This document shows positions 1 to 13,900 of a stretch of DNA of 64,000 nucleotides, one piece after another. A program made the position numbers and the translations under genes. Origin of the DNA: Sympetrum striolatum (taxonomy: Eukaryota > Arthropoda > Insecta > Odonata > Libellulidae); the NCBI GenBank assembly GCA_947579665.1, contig OX388345.1:72159454-72223453 (forward strand), given 5' to 3'. The notes beneath the pieces were generated by a model. It was not told the DNA's origin. It did no database searches and saw nothing but the letters and a program-made list of their open reading frames with translations. Each line of letters begins with the position of its first letter. Within the stretch, counting starts at the first letter, position 1.

Positions 1-3000
1 AATTTAGCGGAAGGATTACCGGAATTATGCGACCACCTTACCACTTCGGTAGATCCGTTAACAAGTATAAATTAATAGGAATGCATCCTAGGACAATTCG
101 GTTAAATAATCCACTCCTCCCGCGAACGATGAGTGATAATAACAGACCAAAAGAGTAATTCAAATGCTAAGTGTTCACACCCTTTGCCGTACGCCGAAAG
201 GCGGCTTGTTTGGTTTAAATGTAAACATGGATGAAGTTACTGTGGGAGAAGAATTTCTCCGCCCAATTAATTAAATGATGAATCCCAATTTCATTCAAAA
301 ATATTCCATTAGAATAAATTGGAAGCATTATACATTTTAGTTGTGAATCCCTAAGGAGATATATTGATTACCTGAATGATTGAAAGACATCATCTTTAGA
401 CTCCGTAAACGATATTACGTTTTCCCTATAGAAAGTTTATCATATATCGTAATTAATTTGAAGTAAATTACATCAGTAACCACATCTGTGGCATTTATTA
501 TAAAACTCAAATGCTTACCGAAATATACGAAGATTTAATTAAAGTTTAGACAACAAAAAATAAAGTACTCCGTCAGATATTTCAATTTCACCCTGTGGCA
601 AATTAAAAATGAGCATTAAATATCCTCCAAATATAAAAAAGGACAGATATTTTGGAGAGTTCAATGAGCTAGTCTCCGTCATGAATGCTTAGGACTTAGC
701 CGTAGGCGAAAACCTGTTTCTGGCCCACTGCAGGTGCACCGCTTTTCGAATTCCCCGCCAAGGACGCCCGAGGGAAAGTCAGTACAAGAATTTTCACGAC
801 TAAAACCGTTCGACAGACTGGCGCAGTGGGTTGACGGTGGAAACGGCGGTGGAAAATGTTTAAACAATAATGTTACATTCTAAATACGAACTCTGAAAAA
901 ATCGACTAAGCCTTCGCATACATAACGAGATCATTTTAGAATATACGTTGGTGTTTCTACTTTTTAAGTTTTCGTTACCAGGAGAACTATGGTAATGTGT
1001 CTAAAGAGCAATGCAGCCACACTAATCAATTCGAGCTGATAAAATTTGATTCTGCATAGAAAGAGAAACGAAAATTAGGCTTTCCAACGACGAAAGATTG
1101 AACAAATTAAAAAATAGACTGTCATCCACATGAAAATGCTTCATATATCTGCAAATCATGGGAAACAAATAACTAAGTCTTTACAAATGCTTCGAAAATA
1201 ATTAATTAAACCAGAAATGACAGGAAAAACAAATTTTTATCAATAGTGAAATACCTTGATATCATACAACACAGAAATGTTTTTATATCCTACCTCTTAA
1301 ATGAGTTCTCAAGTATCAATTGATAACATTCCATTAATCACTCGCTTACAATGGTTTCCAGCGAACGCTTCGGAAATTCGATATTTTTGTTGTAAATGAA
1401 TACGTCCTAAAAACTGAACGAATCCAAGTTCTGGATAGGATTCGACTATTGATCGCAAAATAACACAAAGTCAAGCCGATTCGTAAAATCGTAATTGGAT
1501 AACAAAATTACTCGGTACTGTAGATTCAAATGGATGTTAATGGAACATCAAATTACAACACTGATGTGACTATTCGGGCGCACTTCATGAGTTAAGACTA
1601 TAGAGATTAACGCAAAAATCACAATAATATTGAAATCATAGAATAAGCTTCAATTATATTAAATAATTATTTATTTCTAAATCGGCTCTGTATAGTTTGT
1701 TCGCCATTTAAAATCAATTCGACTTAGTAACGAAACTACGCTTTTGAATCTTGTTCAGCCTTAATATTAAAATCATATAAATAATCGAAATGAACAATAG
1801 TTTAAATGGAGAAATAGTTAATAAATTATAAAAACAAATAATAACTATTCTATGATATTTTAGTGCATTCATTTATGAAAGATGAAGATTGATTTTTAAT
1901 GAATTGGATATTGGAATTGTACGATCATATTAAACGATCCGAAAAGAAGATTATAGCGAAGATCACAAAAGTTATTACAAAAAGAGAATAGATGAATGCT
2001 TCGATATGAAATTGTGTAGAGGAGAGTTATTGTAGAATAAGAGGAAGCTCGAAGAGGAAGTAATAAGAGGAGATTTCAAGAATTCGAAACGACAGGGTTT
2101 GAACAATATAGGAAAAAATACTTAAGTTATTATGCACGGCATTTGAACGGAAAATACCTAGAGAACGATAAGGATAGGAATGTTGCTAGGTAAATTCAAT
2201 TTGTTCCAATTGAAGTTAATATAAGAAATAGCAAAAATGCGTTGACAAACAAGATAGAATAAACTAGAACATCATGCAAATAGTCTCCTACATGGATAGA
2301 GTTCCTACTCAAGTTGAAGTACACTCCTGGCCAAAATTAACGCACCACCGGTCGTTAGGATCGCTAGGGAGGTGGTGCGTTAATTTTGGCCAGGACTGTA
2401 CATATATAAGAGGTTAGAAAGAGAAAGGTGAAGTTTTATGACTTCAGATATCTTCAAGAATGCCTTTCATGAAGTGAAAAAAACCATGGCAATGAAAAAA
2501 TAAGTATAAATAGAATATTTAAACCCTCTAAAATGTAAAAAGTGCACAATCGATAGGATATAGGAGAGAGAGTTTATATAATAGATAGTAAGAGATATCC
2601 GAGGCCTGGAATAGAAAAAGATAGATGAGTAGGTAAACTAGCAACCTTCTGCTAAATAGGATAAGTTGGATTTCAATTGAAGATTTGAAATGAGACAGAG
2701 AAAACGGATGGATTAATCTTAAGCGGTGATGGACTGCTAAAATGTGCACAGGAAGATAAGATGCCACGGAAAATAAAGGCGGATGACTAAGTGGTCCAAC
2801 GATTCTAAGTTTGTTCCTGAAATAAACGTAAGTGCACTCGATAGAGAAATTTAATCTACGTGTCCTAACCTAGAGGTTAGTTAAATATCTTGAATTTTGT
2901 GAAACTAATCAATGGAGAGTGATATACCAGGGTTAACATCTGATTTTTTTTAAAGCTAGCTTTCTTAGACACAAAAGTGGTAGAAGATTCTCAAATATAC

Positions 3001-5876
3001 ATACAATTTAATAGGAGTACTACATACTCTAGGAAAGGCTAGGTTTTCAATTTACTGCTTCATAGCGGAGGCTGAAACGTCTGCTGGAAGCGACTTACAT
3101 AGCACGGCTTTGTTAATTCGAGCATGAAAGGGTTCCTCAAAAGGCCTCTTTCCTCTTTGCTTCTTCGAATTTATTTCCAAATAACACGATATTCCATCGA
3201 CGGTAAAAGGGTTCCGAAAAATGAGGAAAAATGGAGGTAGGGTTGGAAGGTCGAAGCCCTAGGTTGAGAAAAGTTGTTTTATAGCGAGGCATCCGGCTTA
3301 ATAACGCATCCAACAAGACCATAAAGGGGATTAAATAGTTTCCAACTGTATTCGTACTTTTGTGATTTATATGGAAAATTAATGGACAGCATGGGGGAAT
3401 TTAAAAGAGGGTGATCGAGACAAAGGGTGAAGAAACTTCTTTTCAAAGAAAAGCGCCCAAATTAGTTGACACCATTGGGTAACGGCAAATAATACCGTTG
3501 ATTTAGTATAATTTGTTTAAAAAATTCAATATTCATTGTGAGTAAATGGGTGAGTGCACATTACTCACATAGGGACGTAGTGGGAAGTACGTGTTCAGGG
3601 TTCAGTCTATTTGGGGGCACAAAATGGAAGCTATAAAACATCGAAAATGAGGATTTACCCACTTTCGGTACTATCATAAATTTCAGAAATCAATATTGAA
3701 TTTACAAGCGCATATTAAAATAGCTATACTTAAAGCAAATGAGAAATTTATTCAATACGTTATAATACTTAATTGCATATGGCAAGATGAATAGAAGGAG
3801 CTAGAGTTAACAGAAAAAAATGATCAAACATATGTTTCCGAATAAAAAAGTCAGCAGAGATTAATTGTAGAATTTTAAAGGGAAAAAAATAAATTTTCAG
3901 TCAGTTCTTTTAAGTAACTTTTAAAACCGTATAAAATTATCTGGGAATACAAGCTACCCTGCGAAATAAGAATCCCAAAATATACAGTGAAAGCAGTTGC
4001 ATTTAATATTTTGCATGCATAATTTAGTTGTTAAATATAAAGGCAAATATTAGATATTTATGTAAGGATATAATTATTACATGGGATTTGTCTGTTTATT
4101 AGGTAAGTATTTTATATTAATTATGCTTATAATTTGCATGAATATGTAGGTAGAAAATACTGCCACCAGGCTTATATGTGGCTGGTTATATAAGACCAGC
4201 AGTCTTTTGTATAATAATAATAAGTTGACTCTAGAGCTCTGTATATAAAGAAAATTAATACTGTTCTACGATTTACTAATGAAATTCAATAATTTCACTT
4301 AATACTAACGATTAACATTGCAAGTATGTTAAATTCAACAGCGAAATACATGCTATGAACTTCGGCTGACCAGTCTCGACAATTTCACGCCATCCTCAGA
4401 ACTGACGTATCCATTATCTTTTGCGTATCCTACTTTGAGCTGTTTGCATCGAAACGGAGAGTTCGGGGAAATATAATTCAAAGGCGTAGGAGGAACAAAT
4501 AATTTCCCTGAGGTGATGGAAGAGTGAAGGGAAAGACTCTTGGGAATCGGATAGGGAGGGCGATTGATGGACAGGGATAAGAGAATAAGAAAGAGGAATG
4601 GTTGTGAGACAAAAGGTTCTTGGAATTGAGGAGCGGTATATCTACGCGAGCGAAATGCCCTTTCCACGGGGGATTTCATCGATTCCGATTTGGAGAGGGT
4701 GTAACAAAAGACAGGTTATTAGCAGGATCTGGATTATTTGAGATGCTCCGCGAAGTTGCGGTTTTTCCCAGGAGAAGAGGAAATTTAATAACTGAAACGT
4801 GTAAGAGACGGTTGATGCTCAAAGCTGGCCGTTCCTTTATTGCTAACGCGTTGCCGAAATACCACCTAAATAAATTACAATTAAACTTAAGATATAAATA
4901 TTAAAACTAATAGATATCTATATCACGGATAGCTCGAGTATGAGTGTTATGAACCTCTTGGTAAATTCATGGGCCAAAGAATCCGACGAATGCCTTTTCC
5001 TTCTCATCATCAGAATCAAATTCCCTCTCTATATCATTCTACAACTATTGTCCTTGTATTTTCGCTACTTTCCACCTGAAATTAAATTACTATCTATCGT
5101 AATCCGTTTCTTACAACTTAACACGTTCATCCATATCTTCGTTTTATTTCTATATACAACTTCGATTTTTTTCCTCTACCACAGCCTCGATAATGTTTCT
5201 ATCGTATAAGCAAACTTTTGTCACCCCCTCTGCAATCAAAAGCTCTCAAAAGCCTTTTTATAACATCCCTCTTTCGTATCGTCCATTTCTCACACCCATA
5301 GAACAAAGAAATCAGGCTAATCTTTGAGCAGCCATCTCCTGATACTCTTTCTATGACCATTTACCATTGATTGTGTAGAGAACGAACAAGTATACCCCAG
5401 AGAGAAAAGAGAAAATTCAAGGGTTTTAAAACAAAATATTTGAGGAAAACCAACTGTTTCCTCAACTATGTAAATTAAATTACATCATAAAATTTCTCCG
5501 CTCACTAATATATTGCAACAAAGTGTCGAGTATAAATTAAAAGTAAGTTCTATATCCTGTTGATATTTGAAGAAAATATGACGTCAGATTTAATTTCGAA
5601 CGATTCCATTATTTTCTAAAATTCCATAAAAATCGAGGGAGTTCTATGTATAAGAATCATTTTTGCTACAGCGTTAACGTATACTTTTCTAAAAATAGGA
5701 AAAATCTCATCTCCATTAAAAGCTCTCCGTTTGAGGAAGACTCGACAAGGGTTTGGAAAGGGAGGGGTTTGAAGTGTTAGGATGCTGGAGAAAGATCCCA
5801 AAGGGCCTATCAATTACACGGAAATCATTGGAAGCGAATTCCCGAAATTTAATTAGCAAAAGTGGCTCTCACTCAC
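1..5876 (-). other. Intron downstream of the last visible NOS1AP exon (incomplete)
   Basis: Begins with the donor GTGAGT and runs off the window without meeting the next expected exon. It is AT-rich with no supported gene. It holds the 81-bp palindromic miniature element at 2320-2400, a GC-richer islet at about 690-860, another at about 4360-4690 with a purine-rich part, and a pyrimidine-rich stretch at about 4975-5340. Frames of 60-108 codons here show no recognisable protein and look like chance. Confidence 0.75.
2320..2400. mobile_element. 81-bp Tc1/mariner-type palindromic miniature element (MITE)
   Basis: Two 28-bp terminal inverted repeats, 2322-2349 and 2371-2398, differ at one base (third from the end). 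They are separated by only 21 bp and flanked on each side by TA (2320-2321 and 2399-2400). The arm reads CASTCCTGGCCAAAATTAAC followed by GCACCACC. TA flanks and a 'CAGTCCTGGCCAAAATT' end fit a Tc1/mariner superfamily terminus. There is no coding capacity; the element is essentially two ends back to back, so it would depend on a transposase encoded elsewhere. The near-identity of the arms points to a fairly recent insertion or to selection for pairing. Confidence 0.85.
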
Positions 5877-5935
5877 CTGTAGATTGGATGATGCATCAAA
5901 AGTAGCTTGTTGTCGTCCATCCACTGGTTGTTTTT
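5877..5935 (-). CDS. NOS1AP: NOS1AP (CAPON) internal coding exon, PTB domain part 3
   Basis: Internal coding exon of 59 bases, read on the minus strand in phase 0 and leaving two bases (AG) for a codon split with the next exon. It encodes K-N-N-Q-W-M-D-D-N-K-L-L-L-M-H-H-P-I-Y plus a split Arg. This aligns with the human NOS1AP segment I remember as EWTWDESKMLVMQDPIYR; the Trp, the hydrophobic run and the P-I-Y-R ending are shared. The 'HPIYR' stretch is the usual PTB strand before the central sheet turn. The acceptor is TATTTTCAG at 5936-5944, behind a T-rich tract with a branch-like CTATAAC; the donor is GTGAGT at 5876-5871. NOS1AP couples neuronal nitric oxide synthase (through a C-terminal PDZ ligand) to targets bound by its PTB domain; that is family knowledge. 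The following exon, expected to begin 'IFYVSHD', is not in the remaining 5.9 kb. Confidence 0.9.
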
Positions 5936-8362
5936 CTGAAAATAGAAAAAGAAAGTTATAGCATAAATACACATACCTCTGATTCAGCGATAAAAGAATT
6001 TTTCTCAATTTAAATCCAAAATTTCAAAATTATTCAAAAGAGTGAAATTGCTAACATATTAACTTTAAGCAGAAATTAATATGAAAAAGGTTATCAGGAG
6101 TATATTTAATTGTAACATTTTAAAAATCTATCCTATGAATTAAATTTTCGGGAAATATATAATATTTTCCTTAAACACTTTCCTTTGTATCAAAGTGAAA
6201 AACACAGATTTAAATATTCTCAGTTTTATAGTTCGAAGCTAATAATTGTTACAGATATCTTAAATTTATTTATTATGACCAAAAACCAACATAGATCGTT
6301 CGTTCATAGATGGTAATTTCAGAATTACGGCTGTAGGTGTGTACGGCTGCAGGTATAGGGGAAGAAAACACAAAATTAACGACTTCAAACGTTATTATAA
6401 ACAAGGGTGAGGGTTTATCCAACCTTAGAGATTACTAGAGAGAAACATTTCATAAAATTCAGTTCATCTCTGTTAACAATGGACCATTGCTAAGAACAAA
6501 ATATTTTGGCGATTTTTTTCAGAATGCGAAACTGGCGTAATATCCATTACTTTCGTGGATTTTTATTACAAATGGAAGCGTCGGAAGCAAGAATATTAAA
6601 GAGAAGGGCGATTGTGTTATTAATTTTACGACCGAAAGCATTCAAACAAATGAATACGTCCAATTAAACCAGGCAGTCGGAGGTTGGATTACAAGCCCTC
6701 TCTACGCATCATCCTAATTGATGGCACTGTTAGCTAGGATCGTGCTCATGGACGCTTTATCGAAATCTGCAGAGCCGTTAAATGTGGGCGATGACAATAA
6801 AAAGAGCTTATATGACATCAGTTGGATCGAAAAACCGTGATCTTTTATTTCGTCATTTGTTAAACTTTGAAAATTGCATCAATTTTTCAAGCGATCGGAC
6901 AATCTTTTTGACTTGAAGCCTAGCCTTTCTAACAAACCAACGTTTTTAATTTGTCTCTAATTATAAAGAACGATATTACTTTAAAAATTAAATTTTCACG
7001 AATCGAACTACAGTTCGCTAACGTGGTGTCTTAAATTAATTTAAAAATATGGCTCATTATGTTTTATCTTCACAGCTGTGATGGTGGAAGATGAATAAAG
7101 ACGGAAGATAAATTTAAAGAGGTACATCTAGGAAAACGTTTTAAAAATTACAGCGCATCATTGCTTCGTTTTGCTAACCTTAACTTGTGCATCTAACATT
7201 GAATCTAAATAGGCAAATTAACAGCATAGATTTGCAGAATTTGTTTAGTTTAAGAGTATAGTTTTTTCTCAGATTAACATGAAAATATCAAGTACCGAAA
7301 ATTACCAAGAACAAAACAGCAGGTATGAAAAAGCATGTGTTGTTGTTTTAAGACCCACTTCTCAGAAGATAAAATCCCTAATAAAATACAATTTTGAACA
7401 ACGAATTAATAATATCCAAAAAGTTCAGATTGGGGTCAGAGAATTTAATAAAACATGATGTTCTTCCAAACCATACTTGGATCTTTTTGTGCTTGCCCTT
7501 TTGAAACATGCTTCTCAGCCTGATATGATTCAAGCGATTCTTCCGGTCGTGGAAACATTCGATCGGGAAAAAAACCGTGAAGTTTTAAAGAACAGTCTTC
7601 CATTCCGAGGGATCGCTATGCTTCCGCTCCATCTCGCAGATCATCCGGGCCAATGCACTTCGCGTGAAATGGACGCTTTTCGGAGTCATATATCCACGGC
7701 AAACTACACGCAATCCATCAATCACCTTCGACCCTAAATTAATCCTTAGAAAAGTGCCCTCCGCGAAAACTCCCGCACATTTTCGAAGATGTATTGTATT
7801 GGACGTGGACGTCAATCAAGTGTCGTTAAAAGAAACTTTCCCAACTCTGAGGAAATTTAAAGCCCCGCGAATTTTTTAACAGAAACCCGTCCTATGTTAA
7901 CGATCCCCCTTTTTAAAAGATCCGGAAAACCCCAGGGTTCAATATCCGAATGAAAATGGAAGAGGGATAAAGAAAAACTAACTGAATCTTCATTAATTTC
8001 GAAATCTACATACGTAACCGCCTTCCGGCACATGCTACCGTATCGTCAATCTCTATTCAGTTACGGTTTCCTATCGTCAGTGTAAAAATGAATTTTTGAA
8101 GAAAAAATATGAACATCTATCCTCTGATCTTATGCTGCAGCACATGATCGACTTATTTATCATGGTGGAAGCAAACTATCTGCCACGTCTTCTTTAAACG
8201 TAATATCTGCAAATTAAGCTGCTCAAGATTAAAATATGTTTTGATATTTTTTCCTCTAACTACTTCAATTCTACGCCGAATAGCACAAAAGACAATGTTT
8301 ACTGACTGATTTATACATTCATTACGGACCGAAACCAGTTACAAAGATTGCACATTATTAAA

Positions 8363-8420
8363 AGTATTAATAATAATATTATATTATTATTATTATTATT
8401 ATAGTATTATAATACTAATT
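8363..8420. repeat. ATT-type microsatellite
   Basis: Irregular run of ATT/AAT units (attattattattattatt and neighbours) within AT-rich intron. It can form a hairpin because the ATT run is flanked by its complement (aataatattat). Confidence 0.8.
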
Positions 8421-10649
8421 AATGCTATACATGTGCCCTTAGGTATATTAAAAACTTATATACGTGTAATATATGTAAACAATTCACAATAATAAATATA
8501 TATAAATTTATTATATAGAAAGATAAATTCAAGATATATAAATTATTTATTTATTATTTATTACAAATATAAAATAAACGTCCTTACTCGGGCGAGCTTG
8601 AGAAATAAGTCTCCTCTTACATAAAATTCATCGTCATTGCCAACACATTTCCGAGATAAAAATGAATTAAAAGTATTACTGCGATTGAGGATTGGAAGAT
8701 TTTGTGGGTATAGCAAATGATACACATAATGAAGAGAAAATGCTCCAATGCAGAAAAATAAGACAGGATAGGGAATGTTAAAAAACAAAAAAACAATAAA
8801 AGTAACAGCAAAAAATGAAGAAGAATTGCAATACCATTATCGATATATATGAAGAGTGTGAAGATTAAAAAATGATGAAGAATTGCAGAAAATTATTAAT
8901 ATATTTTAAAAATATATACAAAAATAACATATTTTATTGGGTATCGGGGTTATTGGGTATATAAAACTATCCAATGCAGAAAAATATCCAAGAATAGGGG
9001 ATTTTATTAACCAGCAGTAGCCTACTAATAGTAAAACCCTAAAATTATGAAGAATTGAAATAAAATTATTAATACATCGTAAAGAGTATTTAAAAAATTA
9101 ATTTACTGGTGATATTCATATAATAAAGAGAGAAATATTTACAGTGGAAAACTGAATAAGGAAAGGGGGTGTTATAACAAAAGCAAACCTACTAATACTC
9201 GTAGTAATAGCCAAAAAAGATATAAAATTGCAATAAAATAATTGAAATATTGTCACCAGTATACACAAAAATAAATTTATCATTTGCATAAAAATCATAT
9301 TTATAAAAAAACCTTAACCCATACCTGTAACCGCACCTTTTTCTGATTCACGAATATAACGATTTTCTGCATGACCCGCACAAAATACACTCTTTTGTTG
9401 TTATACCGTTTTTATTTCGTATTCGGGAAGGCGAAATCCAAGGGGAAAACGGAAAGGAGCAGTGTTCCGGCAGAACCGAGCGAAAAACGCTTGGAACTGC
9501 GAAAAAGAAGAAAGCCCACGAATCCACCGACGATTTCCCGAAAAGAAAATTCGACTCCTGTTAGGAGGACGAACGTCGACTGCCTTTCCAAAAAAAAGCG
9601 AATTTCCATAGTTATGGTGCGATAAAAAGTTGCGACTCAGCGCTTCAATAGGAGCCAAATTGGGGCGAAGGTGCATTAGTATGCGATTTTCAGTTTCGAC
9701 TCGAATCGCCAGGCGTAAGGAACAAGATTACCCCCGCAGACGACAACTGGCAAATTGTTATGACATTGAAAAGGCACACTTGCAGTATCTGAAAATCGGA
9801 AACTGATTAAGCCTGACTGTTTCCTCAATGATGGATGATTGTAAATCGTTGGTCGTCCTCTCACATCAAAGGATTCTGAAAAAGGCTGTCGGAAAGGGCA
9901 TTCAAGTCATTATTACCAACGCCTTAGGCAGCATTATTGGGAAAAAAACTCGTGAAAAATGGGATCCAAGGTAAAAAGAGCAGGTGGAATTCTTTGCATA
10001 TGGCGAGATGAAAAGAGAAGCAGAAGCTATTGGGAAATGGCAGCATCGACAAGCAGTTGCTGTTAGAACAGTGGGTGGGTGGCAAAGCTAAAGCACGCGA
10101 GGGAATTATTTCGGCACGAGAAACTATTATTATCAGTGTTATGTACTTTACACTGACAATTCTTGAGCTTCGAAGTAAGTAAATACGAATTATGTCCACT
10201 CATGACGGATTTTCATCAATAAAACATCTTAAGCTAATAAGCTACGTAATTATATGGACATTGACTGAGTATCTCAGGTAGTTGCTGCAGAATTACTACT
10301 GGAAGTGACAGCGGTTTTAGGGCAAGAAACAACCTATTTTGATGGTTATCATCAAGGAATTTAACAAGAATAACTACGACGCAAGAATTTAGCATATAAT
10401 TAAATTAAAGGCAAATGAAACTCGATAAGCAATAAGGACTAGGCAAGAAAGAATATTAAGTACTACGCCAAATCCACACGATAGCCCATCTATAGATAAA
10501 AAAAAACCGTCAAAATGAGTACCATATGAACCCCAAAAAGAACAGAAAAATCAGATTATATATAAAAATTATTATGTATGTACGAGCATAATAATAGCGA
10601 CTAAGATATAATTCATTCATGTACGTAAGTATTAAATTTAAAGGAAAAA

Positions 10650-10790
10650 CGCCCAGGTTAAGGCAGCCTCCCGGTTAGAGGAAGATCCCGGGTTCGATTC
10701 CCGGCCCTGTCAGACTTTTTTCAAGTCCGTTTTTCCTTGGGAATTTTCCTGGGTGCACGCCCTTATTTGCAAAGTCACCTCAACCCTTTC
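10650..10790 (+). repeat. tRNA-derived SINE, copy A (5'-incomplete)
   Basis: The 5' half contains a perfect tRNA T-arm: CCGGG (10688-10692), loop TTCGATT, CCCGG (10700-10704). This includes GGTTCGATTCC, an RNA polymerase III B box. There is no convincing A box or full cloverleaf, so it is not a tRNA gene. The tRNA-unrelated 3' body (about 10711-10790) includes TTTTTCCTTGGGAATTTTCC and GGGTGCACGCCCTTATTTGC and recurs at 27806-27900 and 54362-54424. A tRNA-like head with a shared dispersed body is the structure of a tRNA-SINE. A T-rich/AT tail follows. Confidence 0.8.
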
Positions 10791-10860
10791 TTTATTAAAT
10801 TTTACTTTCTAAGTAATATATATTAATGTTTGTATAATATAATCAATATGTCCTAGCTGT

Positions 10861-10908
10861 ACTTCGTGGAACGACATTTCCACAATATTATTGTGGAAAT
10901 TACGAAGT
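10861..10908. repeat. Composite palindrome (cruciform/hairpin)
   Basis: Inner arms ATTTCCACAAT (10876-10886) and ATTGTGGAAAT (10890-10900) are perfect 11-mers around a 3-base loop. Outer arms ACTTCGT (10861-10867) and ACGAAGT (10902-10908) also pair. It lies about 70 bp past the SINE. It may be a collapsed miniature transposon, but no target-site duplication is evident. Confidence 0.8.
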
Positions 10909-13900
10909 TTTTCTTTCAACTTTGTAAAATATATTTCTCGGTTCAATATTGATATTATGTATGCATAAGATTACTTATATTATAATTATTTTGGGTTTAA
11001 CTCAAGGAATTAACCCGAAATGTTTTGAAATGAGAAACTTTGAAACAGCGGCGTGATATTTAAGGGTCAATGTGCGATTTGCTGTGATTTTTCAAACTTT
11101 TAATTTCCAGAAGGTGTTGAGGTGAAGAGAGAGAGAGAGTATTCTCTCATAATTTGGTATTATGGGACAAAATTTGGCGTACTGTTCACAACCACAAGTG
11201 ATTCTAGCGTTCTCAGAATTAAAAAAAAAACTGTCAGAGGGAATAAAGCACCGACAACTTCATACAATCGAGATATACTCGAACACTCAAATATGACGCA
11301 CAGAAAATGTAAAAGAAACGGAGGAACAAGAGAACTGCCACAATTGGGAAAATGACACTTCCGTACGGTGGAAGGAATATTTTGCAGTGAAATATCTTCT
11401 TCCGAACGAGAACAGGTGGAGAAAAGTCCATTTACCTATATATTCTCACTCGCAACCAAACATTTGAGGATGTTTTTTACTTTTAAGTAAACTGCTTATG
11501 CAAAGACATTCATTTTCTCTCGAATTCATAGTCAAATGATGTTGAAATTGGATCGAAGCCGAAATGCCACTTGTAAAAATTTACTTTTATAACATTCTAG
11601 CTGAAGTTACCGTCGATTCTCAACGGGGAAATAAAATTAGGATTGAATATAGAAGTTCTATTTGAACCGAAGAAAATCAATCATTTCTTATCTTACTTTA
11701 GTTCGATTGGACAGGTTATCGGAAACATATTTTTCATCTTATCAAATTTCGCGTAATTTATAGCCGAAATCAAATATCAACAATAAGAATAACAAACTTT
11801 ACAGAATTTGTTTTTAATAAAACTTGTATCAAGCTGGTGATACGTTTCTTTTTTATTTAATTTTAAAAAGAAATAAAACCTGAAAACAGTTAAATAAAAT
11901 TTACTTACATTTCTTATAGGAATGATTTAATTCATTAAAAGTTAAGTTTTATTTAAGTCAATCAATCAAACAGTCAATTCTTACGCGAATATATATTCGA
12001 AAGCATAAGGTAGAAATCTGAAGTGCCCATAGATTGCAATGGAGATAAAAAAATTAACCGATAACATACTAACAGCGAACTCTGAACTGAACTGAACTCT
12101 CCAGAAACATTTAGATATTCAACTCCCAAGAAAACAGTACTTAGTCGATACAGTACTTTCGATGAGAAATAAAAATAAATGGTTTTCTGATCACTTAATT
12201 ATTTTGAAATCTCCTTGACGATTTACTTTGGAATATAAACGTGAAAAATATAATCGGAGGTTTGAAACGAAAAATAAATAGAAAACGGAGAAAGAAATCG
12301 AGATAAAAGACTTAAAAAAGAGTAAATAAAACTATTCAGAAACTCAAGCGCTAATCATACAGCACATTTTTCTTCTCACACTCCATTTATGCAAAAATAT
12401 GTGGATTCTACCACTAATTTACATATGAAATATGATGTGCATTTAGTCATTTGTAATTGAAATAATTCTATTTATAACAATTATAATTCTATAATAATTC
12501 AAAACGACATTTCGATGAAATTTACCCTTTCCAACTGATGAAGCTAGCTGAAATTACTCTGCAAAAACGAATATAAATAAAATTCCTCAACAAATTGTCC
12601 CACATAAATCTAATTCTGGCAATACTCAAAGGGCCTTAATTAAATTTGATCAAATTTCCCGATTCGTTTCGCCGATTTTATTACTTACTCTAGCGCGACC
12701 CTCTTCGTTTCATCCAAGCTATTGTTTCCATTCATCAATGGATGCACTTCATTCATCTAGAATGTATTTGATTACGTCCGAATTAAGTTCAAGTGCCTCA
12801 TTGGAAACCTCTTTTAATTCGATAGGGTGGAGTGTCAATATTACGCCCTGGACTTCTCATTACATTAACTTTTCCATTTGAACCGTGTTAAATGAGAATT
12901 TCATTAGAGTCAAAGTAATTGAAAGTGATAGATTTTTTCAATTAGATGAATGCTTTCGTCGATAGTATGTACATTAAAAGACTGATATGACAAAATATCA
13001 TGATTAAAATATCACTCCAATTTCAAATTAAAACTTAATTTATTATTTAAATAGTAACAACTAGCCCTTTCGAGGTAAATTGTGATTAACTGTGCTTTTA
13101 CGGCGTAGTTCTCTATGCAAAGGAGGCAATTCTAAAGCTGAGTTAGATAAAATGTCCATTACTAGTTGGAGTTTGGGTAAATTGCATAGAATTTCACCCA
13201 AAACGTTCCATCCCAGAGACGTTTCAACTAATGCTCGCCCATGTACTACAGTTCAGCTACGGCAATTTTTATTTATATATATTACACCCAAGACTTCAGT
13301 GAACCGGTTCGCCCACAGAAATTACAATAAAGAACAGTTTTGCTCGAGAGATATTCTTAGCTAAATGTCTTTTTTCATACGTATTATGAAATTATAACGG
13401 AAGTTCTATTTTGTAAAATCCAGAGATTTTTTCATATTTCCTCTTTAAAGCTTATGACCCTTGAAATGGTCCTGATACCATAATCTAACGAATGTTACGA
13501 ATAAACGAATATTATACATTTGTTTTTTATCAAAGGATAAATATACACGAGTATACCTCTCATTTGCCTGTCTTAGATAGAGTGAAAGTATCCGAGGTTA
13601 TATTTAGCGATGCTGAATAATGGACATGATTAAGTTTTTCCATATGTAATTTTAACTTACCTACGAGAAAAAAAATACTATTTAAAATGAGGACCAAACT
13701 ACAGAGTTGTAAATAAAGAAAATAGTAATAGATAGAATCCATTTTTTAACGTTACAGAACTCCAATTGGGTTCATTCTAGCAAAAGGGCAGTTGAAACTT
13801 TTCCTATGCAAAACTCCTTCTAACATAGTGCAGAAACACTAAGCTGCATCAAAATGTACTCACCAATCAAGCTTAAGACAAAAACAGACGGGTGAAGCAA

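Noticed and set aside
1..5870. Next NOS1AP exon (expected 'IFYVSHD...')
   Set aside because: No minus-strand segment with that content was seen; it probably lies before position 1.
10660..10720. tRNA gene
   Set aside because: Only the T-arm is intact; acceptor stem, D-arm and anticodon arm cannot be formed, and the segment is joined to a dispersed repeat body.
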